From Bacteroidales bacterium (GTDB taxonomy: Bacteria > Bacteroidota > Bacteroidia > Bacteroidales > P3): DNA of 54,300 nt. The position numbers were made by a program, and so were the translations under genes. The stretch lies in NCBI GenBank assembly GCA_017555745.1, contig JAFZFU010000017.1:1-54300 (forward strand), in the 5' to 3' direction. This document shows, piece by piece, positions 7,425 to 16,478 of this stretch. The notes under the pieces are model-generated. The model did no database searches, was not told where the DNA came from, and was given only the letters and a program-made list of their open reading frames with translations. Within the stretch, counting starts at the first letter, position 1; the number at the start of each line of letters is the position of its first letter.

Positions 7425-8624
7425 ATGAAGAAAATAATTATTGCAATTGCTTGTTGCGCATTGGTATTCAACGGCGCCGAAGCAAAGAAAAAGAAAGAAG
7501 TAAAAAAAGAAGAAGGTTTTGTATTTACAACAGTAAAAGAAAACCCAATTACATCTATTAAAAACCAACACCGTAGTAGCACATGCTGGAGCTTCAGCGG
7601 ATTGGCATTTTTCGAAAGCGAACTTATCCGTATGGGTAAAGGAACTTACGATTTGGCAGAAATGTTTTTAGTGTCTAAAACAATGCAAGACCGTGCTAAA
7701 TATGCAGTACGTTTACATGGCGATGCAGGATTTACACCCGGTGGCAGCTTCTACGATGCAGTATATTGTATAAGCAATTATGGTATGGTTCCACAAAGTG
7801 CTATGCCTACTCCCGGTACTTTGTATAGCAACGATACATTGCCAAACCACAGCGAACTTGACGCTGTAGCAGGTGCTTACGTAAACGCTATAGCAAAAGG
7901 TCGTTTCAAAAAACTTTCTCCGGCTTGGATAAAAGGTTTGACTGCTATTTACGACACTTACTTAGGCGAATGTCCTGAAAACTTTACTTACAATGGAAAA
8001 GAATACACTCCAAAATCATTCGCTAAAGAGTTAGGTTTGAATATGGAAGACTATGTTTCTTTAACATCTTACACTCACCGCCCATTCTATAGCCAATTCT
8101 CTATCGAAATACAAGATAACTGGCGTCAAGGTTTGTCTTACAACTTAAAGATAGACGAACTTATGGAAGTTATAGACAATGCAGTAAGAAACGGATATAC
8201 CGTAGCTTGGGGTGCCGACGTAAGCGAAGATGGTTTCACTCGTAATGGTGTTGCCATAGTTCCCGATATGGAAAAAGCTGCTGAATTAGGTAGCGATATG
8301 GCTCATTGGTTAGGTTTGAACGCAAGCGCTCGTAAAGATGAACTTAACGCTAACATTCCTGAAAAAGAAATAACTCAAGAAATGCGTCAAGAAGGTTACG
8401 AAGATTGGACTACTACCGACGACCATGGTATGCTTATATATGGTATAGCTAAAGACCAAAATGGTAAAGAATACTATATGGTAAAAAACAGCTGGGGTAA
8501 AAGCGGAAAATACGAAGGTGTTTGGTATGTATCAAAAGCTTTCGTAAAATACAAAACTATGAATATTTTGGTTCATAAAGACGCAGTTCCTGCTTCTATT
8601 AAAAACAATGCCAAAATAAAATAG
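7425..8624 (+). CDS. Secreted C1-family peptidase, second copy
   Basis: A 399-residue papain-like protein with signal peptide (residues 1-20, ending GAEA) followed by a very basic KKKKEVKKEE stretch. The triad is intact: Cys54 in STCWSF, His334 in DDHGMLIYG and Asn355 in VKNSWG. It is shorter and divergent from its upstream neighbour, lacking the NFQFSQ segment but keeping the GGSFYDAVYCISNYGMVP region. The codon use is biased toward GCT, CGT and AAC, unlike the preceding gene, which suggests high expression. It is the last gene of the operon and is followed by a strong terminator. Probably a broader-specificity periplasmic or outer-membrane-associated peptidase; that is inference. Confidence 0.9.
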   Translation: MKKIIIAIACCALVFNGAEAKKKKEVKKEEGFVFTTVKENPITSIKNQHRSSTCWSFSGLAFFESELIRMGKGTYDLAEMFLVSKTMQDRAKYAVRLHGDAGFTPGGSFYDAVYCISNYGMVPQSAMPTPGTLYSNDTLPNHSELDAVAGAYVNAIAKGRFKKLSPAWIKGLTAIYDTYLGECPENFTYNGKEYTPKSFAKELGLNMEDYVSLTSYTHRPFYSQFSIEIQDNWRQGLSYNLKIDELMEVIDNAVRNGYTVAWGADVSEDGFTRNGVAIVPDMEKAAELGSDMAHWLGLNASARKDELNANIPEKEITQEMRQEGYEDWTTTDDHGMLIYGIAKDQNGKEYYMVKNSWGKSGKYEGVWYVSKAFVKYKTMNILVHKDAVPASIKNNAKIK

Positions 8625-8650
8625 TTATTATCGATAACGATATATGAAAA

Positions 8651-8682
8651 AAAACGCTGCCATTTCGAGCAGCGTTTTTTTT
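8651..8682 (+). terminator. Terminator of the peptidase operon
   Basis: AAAACGCTGC (8651-8660) pairs with GCAGCGTTTT (8669-8678), loop of 8, followed by further T. Confidence 0.92.
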
Positions 8683-8706
8683 GTGTGTTATAGTTATAAC
8701 AGCAAT

Positions 8707-8742
8707 AAAAAAGGGAACGTACTTTAAAATACATTCCCTTTT
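8707..8742 (-). terminator. Terminator of lpxC/fabZ-lpxA
   Basis: On the minus strand AAAAGGGAA (8742-8734) pairs with TTCCCTTTT (8717-8709), with partial inner pairing, then T. It lies 22 bases after the lpxA stop. Confidence 0.85.
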
Positions 8743-8763
8743 ATTTATTGTCGAATTTATCTT

Positions 8764-9546
8764 TTATTTAGAAGTATATCCTTTAAGCAAACCTACATTG
8801 GAGCGTTCTATAAAGTCGAATATCAATTTACCTTCGTCGGTATTAGCATACTCTTCTTTGGCTATTTTTACGGCATTAGATATAGTATATCCTTTTTGGA
8901 ATATGTAGCGATATATATCTTGTATTACTCTGATAGATTCTTGCGAAAAGCCTCTACGATTCAAGCCTACCGAGTTGATACCTGCATATGATATCGGGTA
9001 GCGTGCTGCTCTGATATAAGGAGGAACATCTTTGTCTACCAACGAGCCACCTGCAGTGATTACATGATCGCCTATCGTTACAAATTGCAATATTGCTGTT
9101 TTGCCACCAAGTATAACATAATCGCCTATGGTAACATGACCTGCCAATGTAGCATTATTTGCCAATACACAATTATCACCAATTATACAATCGTGAGCCA
9201 CATGGACGTATGCCATCAATAAATTGTTGTTGCCAATTTCGGTTCGTCCCAATGCCGACGTACCTCTGTTGATGGTAACGCATTCGCGTATGGTATTGTT
9301 GTCGCCTATTATTACGGTTGTGTATTCGTTGTTGAATTTCAAGTCTTGAGGTATTGCTGCTATAACAGCACCCGGAAATATTTTACAATTCTTACCTATG
9401 CGGGCACCCGGAAAAATGGTTACATTAGGTCCAATCCATGTACCATCGCCTATTTCAACGTCATCACAAATCGTTACAAAATTGGATATTTCAACATCTT
9501 TACCAATCTTTGCATTAGGATGTATATCGACAAATTTTGCGTGCAT
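8764..9546 (-). CDS. lpxA: UDP-N-acetylglucosamine acyltransferase
   Basis: A 260-residue left-handed beta-helix protein. About ten hexapeptide turns ([I/V]GxxxxI) run from residue 12 to 190, followed by a helical tail. The catalytic His lies in AYVHVAHDC (about 118-126), as His125 of E. coli LpxA. The segments RECVTINRG and GGLxxxx-like turn before QFVTIGDH match the family. LpxA transfers a 3-hydroxyacyl chain from ACP to UDP-GlcNAc, the first step of lipid A synthesis, in the cytosol as a trimer. Its start lies 4 bases after the stop of lpxC/fabZ, so the two are translationally coupled and supply the next enzyme in the pathway. Confidence 0.97.
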   Translation of the reverse strand: MHAKFVDIHPNAKIGKDVEISNFVTICDDVEIGDGTWIGPNVTIFPGARIGKNCKIFPGAVIAAIPQDLKFNNEYTTVIIGDNNTIRECVTINRGTSALGRTEIGNNNLLMAYVHVAHDCIIGDNCVLANNATLAGHVTIGDYVILGGKTAILQFVTIGDHVITAGGSLVDKDVPPYIRAARYPISYAGINSVGLNRRGFSQESIRVIQDIYRYIFQKGYTISNAVKIAKEEYANTDEGKLIFDFIERSNVGLLKGYTSK

Positions 9547-9550
9547 GATA

Positions 9551-10948
9551 TTAATTATTTTTGTTTTTTATTACTTGTGCCATCATCGAAGCTGAAGATA
9601 CCAATGTATTTCCAACATATACTTCGCCGTCCATTTCAACGAAAGTTCTGCGTAAAGGTGCAGTAACTCTCAATTTGATTACCAATGTATCGCCGGGAAC
9701 AACCGGTCTTTTGAATTTTACATTGTCTATTTTTGCAAAATATGTAGAGTAATTTTCAGGATCCGGAACATCTTTTAATACAAGAATGCCACCTGTTTGT
9801 GCCATAGCTTCTACTTGAAGAACGCCGGGCATTACAGGTTGTTCGGGAAAGTGTCCTTGAAAATAAGCTTCGTTGCCTGTAACATTTTTTATTCCCACTA
9901 TATAGTCGTCGCCTACTTCTATTATTTTGTCTATCATTAAAAATGGATAGCGGTGTGGCAAAAGACCTTTTATTGCGTTAATATCGTATACCGGTGTTTG
10001 ATTAGGATCGTATACGGGAACCTTTGGATTTGTACTCATATCTACGTGGTTTTTTATTAGTTTTGCAAATTCTACATTCGATTTATGTCCCGGACATGAA
10101 GTGAAAAAATGTCCTTTTATTCTGCCTCCTATTAAGGATAAATCGCCGATAAAATCTAATAATTTGTGGCGAGCAGGTTCGTTGTCAAAGTGTTTTTGAA
10201 CGTTGTTCAATATTCCTTCGTGAACATCTAATTTGGCAATATCCTTATTAAACAATGTAGCCAATCTGTTCAAGTCGTCTTCGCTAAGTTCCTTGTTTAC
10301 AAAAATCAAAGCGTTATCGACATCGCCACCTTTTATAAGGTTGGCTTTTTGAAGAAACTCTATTTCGTGAAGGAAAACAAATGTACGACATTTCGACAAT
10401 TCGGTTTCGTAGTCATCAGTTTCGGAATATCGGGCTGTTTGTTCTCCCAATACCTTTGTTTTATAGTTGATGTAAGTGGTAACCTTAAAATCGTCGGCAG
10501 GTATACCTATTATTTCTATACCATTTTGAGCGTCGGTATATGTTATGTTTTCTTTAAGCGTGATGTACTTGCGTTCTTTGTCGAGTTCGGCTATGCCCAC
10601 TTTTTTTATCTCTTCGACCCAATAACGAGGACTGCCATCTAAGATAGGTATCTCTTCGCCATCGAGTTCTACAATCAAGTTGTCGACATTCAAACCTACC
10701 AATGCCGATAAGAGATGCTCTATGGTAGCAATGCGGACTCCGTTTTTGCAAAGGGTAGTACCCCTCGAAGTATCGCCTACATACGATACCAAAGCCGGTA
10801 TTTCGGGCACGCCTTCAATGTCGGTTCTGCGAAATACAACTCCCGTATCTGCTGCAGAGGGAAGTAGCTGTACGTTCACTACTTGGCCGGTGTGCAAGCC
10901 TCTTCCGCTTATTTTTATATTGTTTTTTATTGTAGTTTGTTTCTCCAT
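9551..10948 (-). CDS. lpxC/fabZ: Fused UDP-3-O-acyl-GlcNAc deacetylase / 3-hydroxyacyl-ACP dehydratase
   Basis: A 465-residue two-domain protein. Residues about 1-300 are LpxC: GRGLHTG near 19, the zinc ligand in TIEHLLSALVGLN (about 77) and the HKLLDFIGDLSLIGG motif (about 260) with the other zinc ligands. Residues about 320-465 are FabZ: LLPHRYPFLMIDKI and GHFPEQPVMPGVLQVEAMAQ with the catalytic His and Glu. LpxC commits lipid A synthesis; FabZ diverts the same 3-hydroxyacyl-ACP pool into fatty acids, so the fusion balances the two. This fusion is typical of Bacteroidota. The ATG at 10948 was chosen over 10960 because the latter overlaps the -7 box, leaving an almost leaderless mRNA. Confidence 0.97.
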   Translation of the reverse strand: MEKQTTIKNNIKISGRGLHTGQVVNVQLLPSAADTGVVFRRTDIEGVPEIPALVSYVGDTSRGTTLCKNGVRIATIEHLLSALVGLNVDNLIVELDGEEIPILDGSPRYWVEEIKKVGIAELDKERKYITLKENITYTDAQNGIEIIGIPADDFKVTTYINYKTKVLGEQTARYSETDDYETELSKCRTFVFLHEIEFLQKANLIKGGDVDNALIFVNKELSEDDLNRLATLFNKDIAKLDVHEGILNNVQKHFDNEPARHKLLDFIGDLSLIGGRIKGHFFTSCPGHKSNVEFAKLIKNHVDMSTNPKVPVYDPNQTPVYDINAIKGLLPHRYPFLMIDKIIEVGDDYIVGIKNVTGNEAYFQGHFPEQPVMPGVLQVEAMAQTGGILVLKDVPDPENYSTYFAKIDNVKFKRPVVPGDTLVIKLRVTAPLRRTFVEMDGEVYVGNTLVSSASMMAQVIKNKNN

Positions 10949-10957
10949 AACAATGTG

Positions 10958-10965
10958 CAAAGGTA
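10958..10965 (-). promoter_or_regulatory. -7 element of lpxC/fabZ-lpxA
   Basis: Minus-strand TACCTTTG ends 9 bases before the chosen ATG (10948). If transcription begins 4-5 bases after the G, the leader is only about 5-6 bases. No clear -33 element. Confidence 0.55.
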
Positions 10966-11076
10966 CGAATAATAATTTACATAAAGAAATTTAAAGTGTA
11001 CTGTGTTTGTTATTAGTGTTTTAATTCTCGTTAGTTCTTTATAATTTATGTTTCTCTACCTTGTTTATAATAACTT

Positions 11077-12738
11077 TTAATATTGTTTTTTGTTTGCCGG
11101 AACCAATTTATAGTCTTGCATTTTGTATATATATGCAGCTTGGTTTTCGAATCCATCGTTGGTATTGGGGCGCTTGAAAGACATCGGATACAATATATTC
11201 GAATTTAAAGGAATATTGGGAGCCTTCCAAAACTCCGAGCCGCGTTTGTGCAATCCCGAAACAAAATGTATAATTACATCATTGCCTATAAGTGCATATT
11301 CGCCAACAGGCTCTGTTTTGAATCTCTCTTTAAATGTGTCAATAAAATCTTTGTGTGTAGGATTGGAATAGTCTAAATATGTGTTGTTGAACATATGATA
11401 GTCCAATCGTTGCAACTGATTATAATCTACATCGTTATAAACTTTGATGTAATTTTGGTTAGTAAATAATGTAGGAGTGGTTTTTTTCAACGAAAATAGT
11501 TTATTCAGCAATTGATTGCTAAAGGTTTTGTTTTTGCCCGGAGCCTCGTCGTATATACTCACTACCACGTTGGCATTGTCGTTTCTAAGCATTTCCACCA
11601 ATCTGGTGCTTGCCGACCAACTAAATAGTGTGTATACAATATCTTTTTGTTCCGACAATTGTTTCTTAAATTCGTCGAACCACTGTTTTTCGAGTTTCGA
11701 ATTGGAGTGTATCAAATATAAATGAGGATTTTTGAAATTCTTCTTTACCACGTTCAATACCGATTTTACTGAACCTTCTATCGATGGCATATATTTGATA
11801 ACGTAGGGATTGTTTTTCAGTATTTCGTCGCGATCAGATATGGGGTTTATGATAAACACCTTGTTTTCTTTTGCCAAAGCGGCAGCTTTCTCAAACGAGT
11901 GTTGGAAAAGCATTGCTATGATGAAGTCCGAATTGGCTATGTCGTATTCTTCAAAAGCCTTTGTTACCTTGGCAGGATCGTCGTCGGGGATATCCACCAC
12001 ATTAAACACCACATTGTAGCCTTGTGATTCCAAATAATCCAATCCCATCAATATTCCTTCGTAAAACTGAATAAATGTAAACGATTTATATGTTCTGCGT
12101 CTGCGTTGTTCGATATCGAATTTGGAAGTGGATATTTCGCCCATATTGTCCAAAAACAAGGGCATCATCAATGTAACGTGGATTTTATTTTTGTCTACTC
12201 TGTCGCGTATCGAAAATTGGAAAGGAGTTACCGATTCCGATGTGCTCGAAGTCGATATATCCTTTCCTGTTTCGGCTTTTTGTTTCGATGAATCATTATT
12301 ACTTGCTGTTTCGGTGCCTTCCATCGGCATTTTCAAAATCATACCCACTTTAAGTTGTGAATCTTTCAATTCCGGATTCAACTTTTCAATATCGTCAATA
12401 GACACCTTGTACGTTTTGGATAGATTATAAAGCGTTTGACCTTGCTTTACTTCTACATATCTATACGACTCGTTTGAAGGAAGTTCTACTCCCGAAACAG
12501 GTATCCAAATAGTGTCGCCTATTTGAAGTTTATTCATATCTTTTTTGATGAAAGCATCATAGTACTTTACTCCGTAAGCTCTCGAAACCGAAAAAACAGT
12601 CTGACCATGTTCCACAATGTGAACATAATACTCTTTGCCGTTTAGTTTTTGTTTGGTTTTTGATTTGGTTATAGAACCTTGTGCTACAACCATTACAACC
12701 ATCGACAACATTAGAAGAAAAGCACTATATTTTTTCAT
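11077..12738 (-). CDS. LysM-repeat protein with periplasmic-binding-like domain
   Basis: A secreted protein of about 553 residues. It has a signal peptide (about 1-20, ending VVAQ), a first LysM (about 38-83, YYVHIVEHGQTVFSVSRAYG), a second LysM (about 93-140, VEVKQGQTLYNLSKTYKVS), a Ser/Thr-rich linker (about 145-170) and a C-terminal domain of about 370 residues. That domain resembles a type 1 periplasmic-binding fold (VTLMMPLFLDN, then alternating beta-alpha units such as NPHLYLIHSNSKLEKQW). LysM binds peptidoglycan. Such proteins are common in Bacteroidales, usually annotated as LysM peptidoglycan-binding proteins, with unknown ligand. It follows guaA by 28 bases and is probably co-transcribed. 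A start 6 bases upstream (12744) is equally possible. Confidence 0.82.
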   Translation of the reverse strand: MKKYSAFLLMLSMVVMVVAQGSITKSKTKQKLNGKEYYVHIVEHGQTVFSVSRAYGVKYYDAFIKKDMNKLQIGDTIWIPVSGVELPSNESYRYVEVKQGQTLYNLSKTYKVSIDDIEKLNPELKDSQLKVGMILKMPMEGTETASNNDSSKQKAETGKDISTSSTSESVTPFQFSIRDRVDKNKIHVTLMMPLFLDNMGEISTSKFDIEQRRRRTYKSFTFIQFYEGILMGLDYLESQGYNVVFNVVDIPDDDPAKVTKAFEEYDIANSDFIIAMLFQHSFEKAAALAKENKVFIINPISDRDEILKNNPYVIKYMPSIEGSVKSVLNVVKKNFKNPHLYLIHSNSKLEKQWFDEFKKQLSEQKDIVYTLFSWSASTRLVEMLRNDNANVVVSIYDEAPGKNKTFSNQLLNKLFSLKKTTPTLFTNQNYIKVYNDVDYNQLQRLDYHMFNNTYLDYSNPTHKDFIDTFKERFKTEPVGEYALIGNDVIIHFVSGLHKRGSEFWKAPNIPLNSNILYPMSFKRPNTNDGFENQAAYIYKMQDYKLVPANKKQY

Positions 12739-12766
12739 CGTCAAGATATTTTTATTGGTTAAAAAA

Positions 12767-14293
12767 TTATTCCCATTCTATGGTTGCAGGTGGTTTAGAG
12801 CTTATGTCGTACACTACTCTGTTTACACCTCTTACTTTGTTTATGATGTCGTTCGACACCTTAGCCAAAAAGTCATAGGGCAAATGCGACCAATCGGCAG
12901 TCATACCATCGATGGATTCTACTGCACGTAGGGCCACAACACTTTCGTATGTACGTTCGTCGCCCATAACACCCACCGATTGTACAGGAAGCAATACAGC
13001 GCCGGCTTGCCATACTTTATTGTATAATCCAAATTCGCGCAATTCGTTGATGAATATAGAATCAACTTCTTGTAGTATAGCTACTTTTTCGGGAGTGATG
13101 TCGCCCAATATACGAATAGCCAATCCCGGACCGGGGAAGGGGTGACGACCCAACAGGTCTTGTTTCAATCCTATTTGTTCGCCCACTCTTCTAACTTCGT
13201 CTTTAAATAAAGTGCGAAGAGGTTCTACTATTTTAAGTTTCATATATTCGGGCAAACCACCCACATTGTGGTGCGATTTTATAGTTACCGAAGGACCTTT
13301 TACAGATGCCGATTCAATAACATCGGGATATATGGTGCCTTGTGCCAACCATTTAACATCGGTTATCTTCTTGGCTTCTTCATCGAAAACATCGATAAAG
13401 GTTTTTCCTATGATTTTGCGTTTTTGTTCGGGATCGGTTACACCTTTCAAGGCGCTGTAGAATAAGTCTTTAGCATTAACGCCTTTTACATTCAATCCCA
13501 TATCTTTGTAAGATTCAAGCACTCCTTCGAATTCGTTTTTGCGCAACAATCCGTTGTCAACGAATATACAGTGAAGATTGGTGCCTATGGCTTTGTGTAA
13601 CAATACGGCAGCTACCGAAGAGTCAACACCACCCGAAAGACCTAATACAACTTTGTCGTTTTGCAATTTTTCGCGTAGTTGTTCAACCATATCATCAACA
13701 AAAGTTTGCGAAGTCCAAGATTGGTCGCAACCGCAAATGCCCACTGCAAAGTTTTTCAACATTGTCAAACCATCCAACGAGTGTGTGGTTTCGGGGTGGA
13801 ATTGAATAGCGTATGTTTCTTCGCCTTCAATTTTGTAGCCGGCATATTTTACATCTTTGGTGCTACAGATAACTTTGTAGTTTTCGGGAACGTTTAAGAT
13901 AGTGTCGCCATGCGACATCCATACCTGGCTCTTTTCAGGAACGTCTTTCATCAATTGACATTCGTTGTCTACAAAATGTAAGTGTGCACGACCATATTCG
14001 CGACTTAGCGATGGCGATACTTGTCCGCCGCCGAATTTTACCAAATATTGTGCTCCGTAGCATATTGCCAACAATGGTAATTTGCCCTTTATGTTCGATA
14101 AATCGGGAATGGGAGCTTCGGCATCGTTGCACGAGTAGGGGCTACCCGAGAGTATTACACCTTTTACATCAGGTGTTATTTCAGGAATTTTATTGTAAGC
14201 ATAAATCTCACAATAAATATTGAGTTCTCTAATCTTGCGTGCTATTAGCTGAGTGTATTGAGAACCAAAGTCTAATATCAATATTTTTTGCAT
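12767..14293 (-). CDS. guaA: GMP synthase (glutamine-hydrolysing)
   Basis: A 508-residue protein of normal GuaA length. Residues 1-195 are the class I glutamine amidotransferase: nucleophile Cys in [11 protein letters not shown] (about 77-83) and His/Glu in [10 protein letters not shown] (about 165). The ATP-pyrophosphatase domain follows with the P-loop [13 protein letters not shown] (about 217-229). The C-terminal dimerisation domain ends with the invariant PPATIEWE. It aminates XMP to GMP. A -7 box lies about 24 bases upstream of the start, and the LysM gene follows in the same direction. Confidence 0.97.
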   Translation of the reverse strand: MQKILILDFGSQYTQLIARKIRELNIYCEIYAYNKIPEITPDVKGVILSGSPYSCNDAEAPIPDLSNIKGKLPLLAICYGAQYLVKFGGGQVSPSLSREYGRAHLHFVDNECQLMKDVPEKSQVWMSHGDTILNVPENYKVICSTKDVKYAGYKIEGEETYAIQFHPETTHSLDGLTMLKNFAVGICGCDQSWTSQTFVDDMVEQLREKLQNDKVVLGLSGGVDSSVAAVLLHKAIGTNLHCIFVDNGLLRKNEFEGVLESYKDMGLNVKGVNAKDLFYSALKGVTDPEQKRKIIGKTFIDVFDEEAKKITDVKWLAQGTIYPDVIESASVKGPSVTIKSHHNVGGLPEYMKLKIVEPLRTLFKDEVRRVGEQIGLKQDLLGRHPFPGPGLAIRILGDITPEKVAILQEVDSIFINELREFGLYNKVWQAGAVLLPVQSVGVMGDERTYESVVALRAVESIDGMTADWSHLPYDFLAKVSNDIINKVRGVNRVVYDISSKPPATIEWE

Positions 14294-14316
14294 AATAATT
14301 CTTGTTGTATAAATTT

Positions 14317-14324
14317 CAAAATTA
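14317..14324 (-). promoter_or_regulatory. -7 element of guaA
   Basis: Minus-strand TAATTTTG, 24 bases before the ATG at 14293. No convincing -33 element. Confidence 0.5.
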
Positions 14325-14586
14325 CATCTTTTTTTGCATTCAGAGAGGCATTAAAAGATATTTTCTGTGTTAATATCTTTTGAAAAGTATACAATGTCTT
14401 AAAAATCAGATTTATGTATGTTGATAAATTATTTTTTGAATCGTAAAACAATTTAGATGTGGAAATTGTGGTAATCGGCTCTCTTTTTAGTGAAAATAAC
14501 CGTGCTCGCCGTTCGAAATTATTGCCGATTCGACAGAATAAAGTCTGCTTTAAGCAAGAAAAAAGTCGCATTAAGGCTCCGAAATT

Positions 14587-14664
14587 TCCTCGCGATGTTT
14601 TTCTTGCTACCTCGCGAGGAAAATTGAACAACGTCGGGAGGAAATTTCTACACCCTCGCGAGGG
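14587..14664. repeat. CCTCGCGAGG palindrome cluster, locus A
   Basis: Three related sites occur in 80 bases: a partial one at 14588-14595, CTCGCGAGGAAAATTG at 14611-14626 and CCCTCGCGAGGGAAAAT at 14653-14669. The same motif with T for C (CCTCGTGAGGAAAATTG) appears in tandem at 36115-36150. The gap 14294-15144 contains this cluster and the composite repeat below. I see no gene in it; the ORFs covering it are built from the repeats. Confidence 0.6.
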
Positions 14665-14766
14665 AAAATCTACCCATTAGGCAGCGTAAAAGATAAATTG
14701 CTTATTGTTTTTATTACGTCTTGATAATTAGAAGAATATGGATGAGTGAGGTTTTGCGTTTATAAC

Positions 14767-14860
14767 ACCCGGGTTTCATCCGCTTGACGGTATACTGTGA
14801 AGTTGTTCAGACCCGGGTTTCATCCGCTTGACGATATACCGTGAAGTTGTTCAGACCCGG
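14767..14860 (+). repeat. Composite palindrome repeat, two tandem 44-bp copies plus a partial third
   Basis: Copies at 14767-14810 and 14811-14854 differ at two positions; a third begins at 14855 (ACCCGG) and stops. Each has ACCCGGGT, 9 bases (TTCATCCGC), then TTGACGGTATAC-type palindrome, then GAAGTTGTTCAG. Same architecture as 5743-5777 and 36240-36274. Confidence 0.8.
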
Positions 14861-15144
14861 CTTATCTTTTAAACTCCTAAAATCACGTTTCGGATAGAGC
14901 TGAAATCATTATCGAAACTTGTTCGATTTCGCAAAATATTTTCGGGAATTTCTTCACTTTTCACCCCGCCTGTATGCAAAAAACGATTAACTCAAGATTT
15001 TTTTTCGATTTATATACTAATTTCCCAATAACATCGTTCTTTTATACGTTTTTCGAAACGACATTTTATTTGTTTACTATTGGGTAATTGAATAAATGTT
15101 GAAAATAAAAGGATTATAAATGCAAATTATTCAAATAAAAAACG

Positions 15145-15152
15145 TAACTTTG
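15145..15152 (+). promoter_or_regulatory. -7 element of bamD operon
   Basis: TAACTTTG ends only 6 bases before the ATG at 15159. It excludes the upstream start at 15120 and implies a leaderless or nearly leaderless mRNA. Confidence 0.55.
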
Positions 15153-15158
15153 CAAATT

Positions 15159-15962
15159 ATGAGAGCAATAAAGGTTATAACTATTATAAGTGTGTTAATC
15201 AGTGTTTTCGCTAGTTGTAATAGCCACGAAAAATTGTTGAAAAGCAACGATTATGACAAAAAATACGCTGCTGCAATGAAGTATTACGAAGATGCCAACT
15301 ATTCAAAGGCTATACAAATGTTCGAAAATTTGTCGATTTATTATCGTGGTCGCGACAATGCCGAGAATGTTGCCTGGTATCACGCCGAGTCTAATTTGAA
15401 GATAAACGATTATTACACCGCCGGATATTTATTTGACAAATTTGTACGTCAGTTCCCTTATAGCGAACGAGCCGGCGAAGCCTTGTTTATGTCGGCATTT
15501 TGCAAATATAAAGAATCGCCGGAATACTCGTTAGATCAAACTCAAACAAAAGAAGCTATTGTAGCATTCGAACAATATGTGGAACGTTATCCTACAAGCA
15601 ATCATATACCCGAAATAAACAGATATTTGGACGAGATGCGTTACAAACTGATGAAAAAAGATTACGAAATAGCATACGGCTATTATAAAACAAGTGCTTA
15701 TAATGCAGCCTATGTGTCGTTTAGCGATTTTATGAATCAGTATCCCGATTCGGAAAACAAAGAAGACGCAATGTATTACATTATCAAATCGGGTTACGAA
15801 TATGCTATAAACAGCACCGAAACCAAGATAGTTGAACGCTTGCAAAAGGTAATAAACGACTTTGAAAAGTTTGCTACATTGTTTAGCAACTCAAAATATA
15901 TGTCATCGTCGCAAGACATATATAATAAATGTCGCGAAGAATTGAGAAAAAGAACAAAATGA
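15159..15962 (+). CDS. bamD: Outer membrane assembly lipoprotein BamD
   Basis: A 267-residue lipoprotein. The N-terminus MRAIKVITIISVLISVFASC has a lipobox with the acylated Cys at about residue 20. The rest is built of TPR-like helix pairs, with the typical phrases YAAAMKYYEDANYSKAIQMFE and YFxKAG-like 'YTAGYLFDKFVRQFPYSERAGEAL'-type repeats at regular intervals. BamD binds BamA and outer-membrane protein substrates at the periplasmic face of the outer membrane. The neighbouring omega-like and coaBC genes are its usual companions in Bacteroidales. The start was placed after the -7 box; an earlier ATG at 15120 would lie upstream of transcription. Confidence 0.9.
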   Translation: MRAIKVITIISVLISVFASCNSHEKLLKSNDYDKKYAAAMKYYEDANYSKAIQMFENLSIYYRGRDNAENVAWYHAESNLKINDYYTAGYLFDKFVRQFPYSERAGEALFMSAFCKYKESPEYSLDQTQTKEAIVAFEQYVERYPTSNHIPEINRYLDEMRYKLMKKDYEIAYGYYKTSAYNAAYVSFSDFMNQYPDSENKEDAMYYIIKSGYEYAINSTETKIVERLQKVINDFEKFATLFSNSKYMSSSQDIYNKCREELRKRTK

Positions 15963-15988
15963 AATTAAAATAAATACAAATATAAATT

Positions 15989-16390
15989 ATGGACGTAAAA
16001 AAATTTAGAACCACAACAAGTATCGTTACTCGTAATATTGCAAATTTTGATGAACAAACAGGTAATATCTATGAAACTATTGCCATGTTATCGAAACGTT
16101 CTAATCAAATTTCTACCGATTTGAAAAAAGAATTGCATAGAAAAATAGATGAGTTTGCTTCTGTTTCTGATTCTATGGAAGAAATTTTTGAAAATCGTGA
16201 GCAAATAGAAATAGTAAAATATTACGAACAACTTCCTAAGCCGGTTCTTATTGCAATACAAGAATATTTGAACAAAGAACTTTATTATCGCAATCCCGAA
16301 AAAGAAAAAATTGCGGCTCAATGTGCTGCTGCAGAGAGCGAAGAACAAAATACAGTAGTAGAAAATACCGATACCGTAGTTGCTGAATAA
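15989..16390 (+). CDS. RNA polymerase omega-like (Rpb6-type) subunit
   Basis: A 133-residue protein. Residues about 25-60 (GNIYETIAMLSKRSNQIS) match the omega/Rpb6 signature in which N-Y-E and KR-NQI are conserved. The C-terminal third is a charged helix and an Ala/Glu-rich tail. Omega binds the beta' subunit and helps assemble RNA polymerase. The position between bamD and coaBC is conserved in Bacteroidota. It is divergent from E. coli RpoZ, so the name rpoZ is a functional inference. It follows bamD by 26 bases. Confidence 0.82.
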   Translation: MDVKKFRTTTSIVTRNIANFDEQTGNIYETIAMLSKRSNQISTDLKKELHRKIDEFASVSDSMEEIFENREQIEIVKYYEQLPKPVLIAIQEYLNKELYYRNPEKEKIAAQCAAAESEEQNTVVENTDTVVAE

Positions 16391-16426
16391 GCATATAGTA
16401 TTGATAACTGATAAATAATAATATGT

Positions 16427-16458
16427 AAGCACCTTGTTGTAATAAAAACGGGGTGCTT
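16427..16458 (+). terminator. Possible weak terminator before coaBC
   Basis: AAGCACC (16427-16433) pairs with GGTGCTT (16452-16458), but only three T follow. It may reduce readthrough from the omega-like gene into coaBC rather than stop it. Confidence 0.5.
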
Positions 16459-16478
16459 TGTTAGCTTATATATATATT

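Noticed and set aside
14278..14680. ORFs on both strands over the CCTCGCGAGG repeats
   Set aside because: They overlap the guaA start and consist of repeat-derived codons, with no start context.
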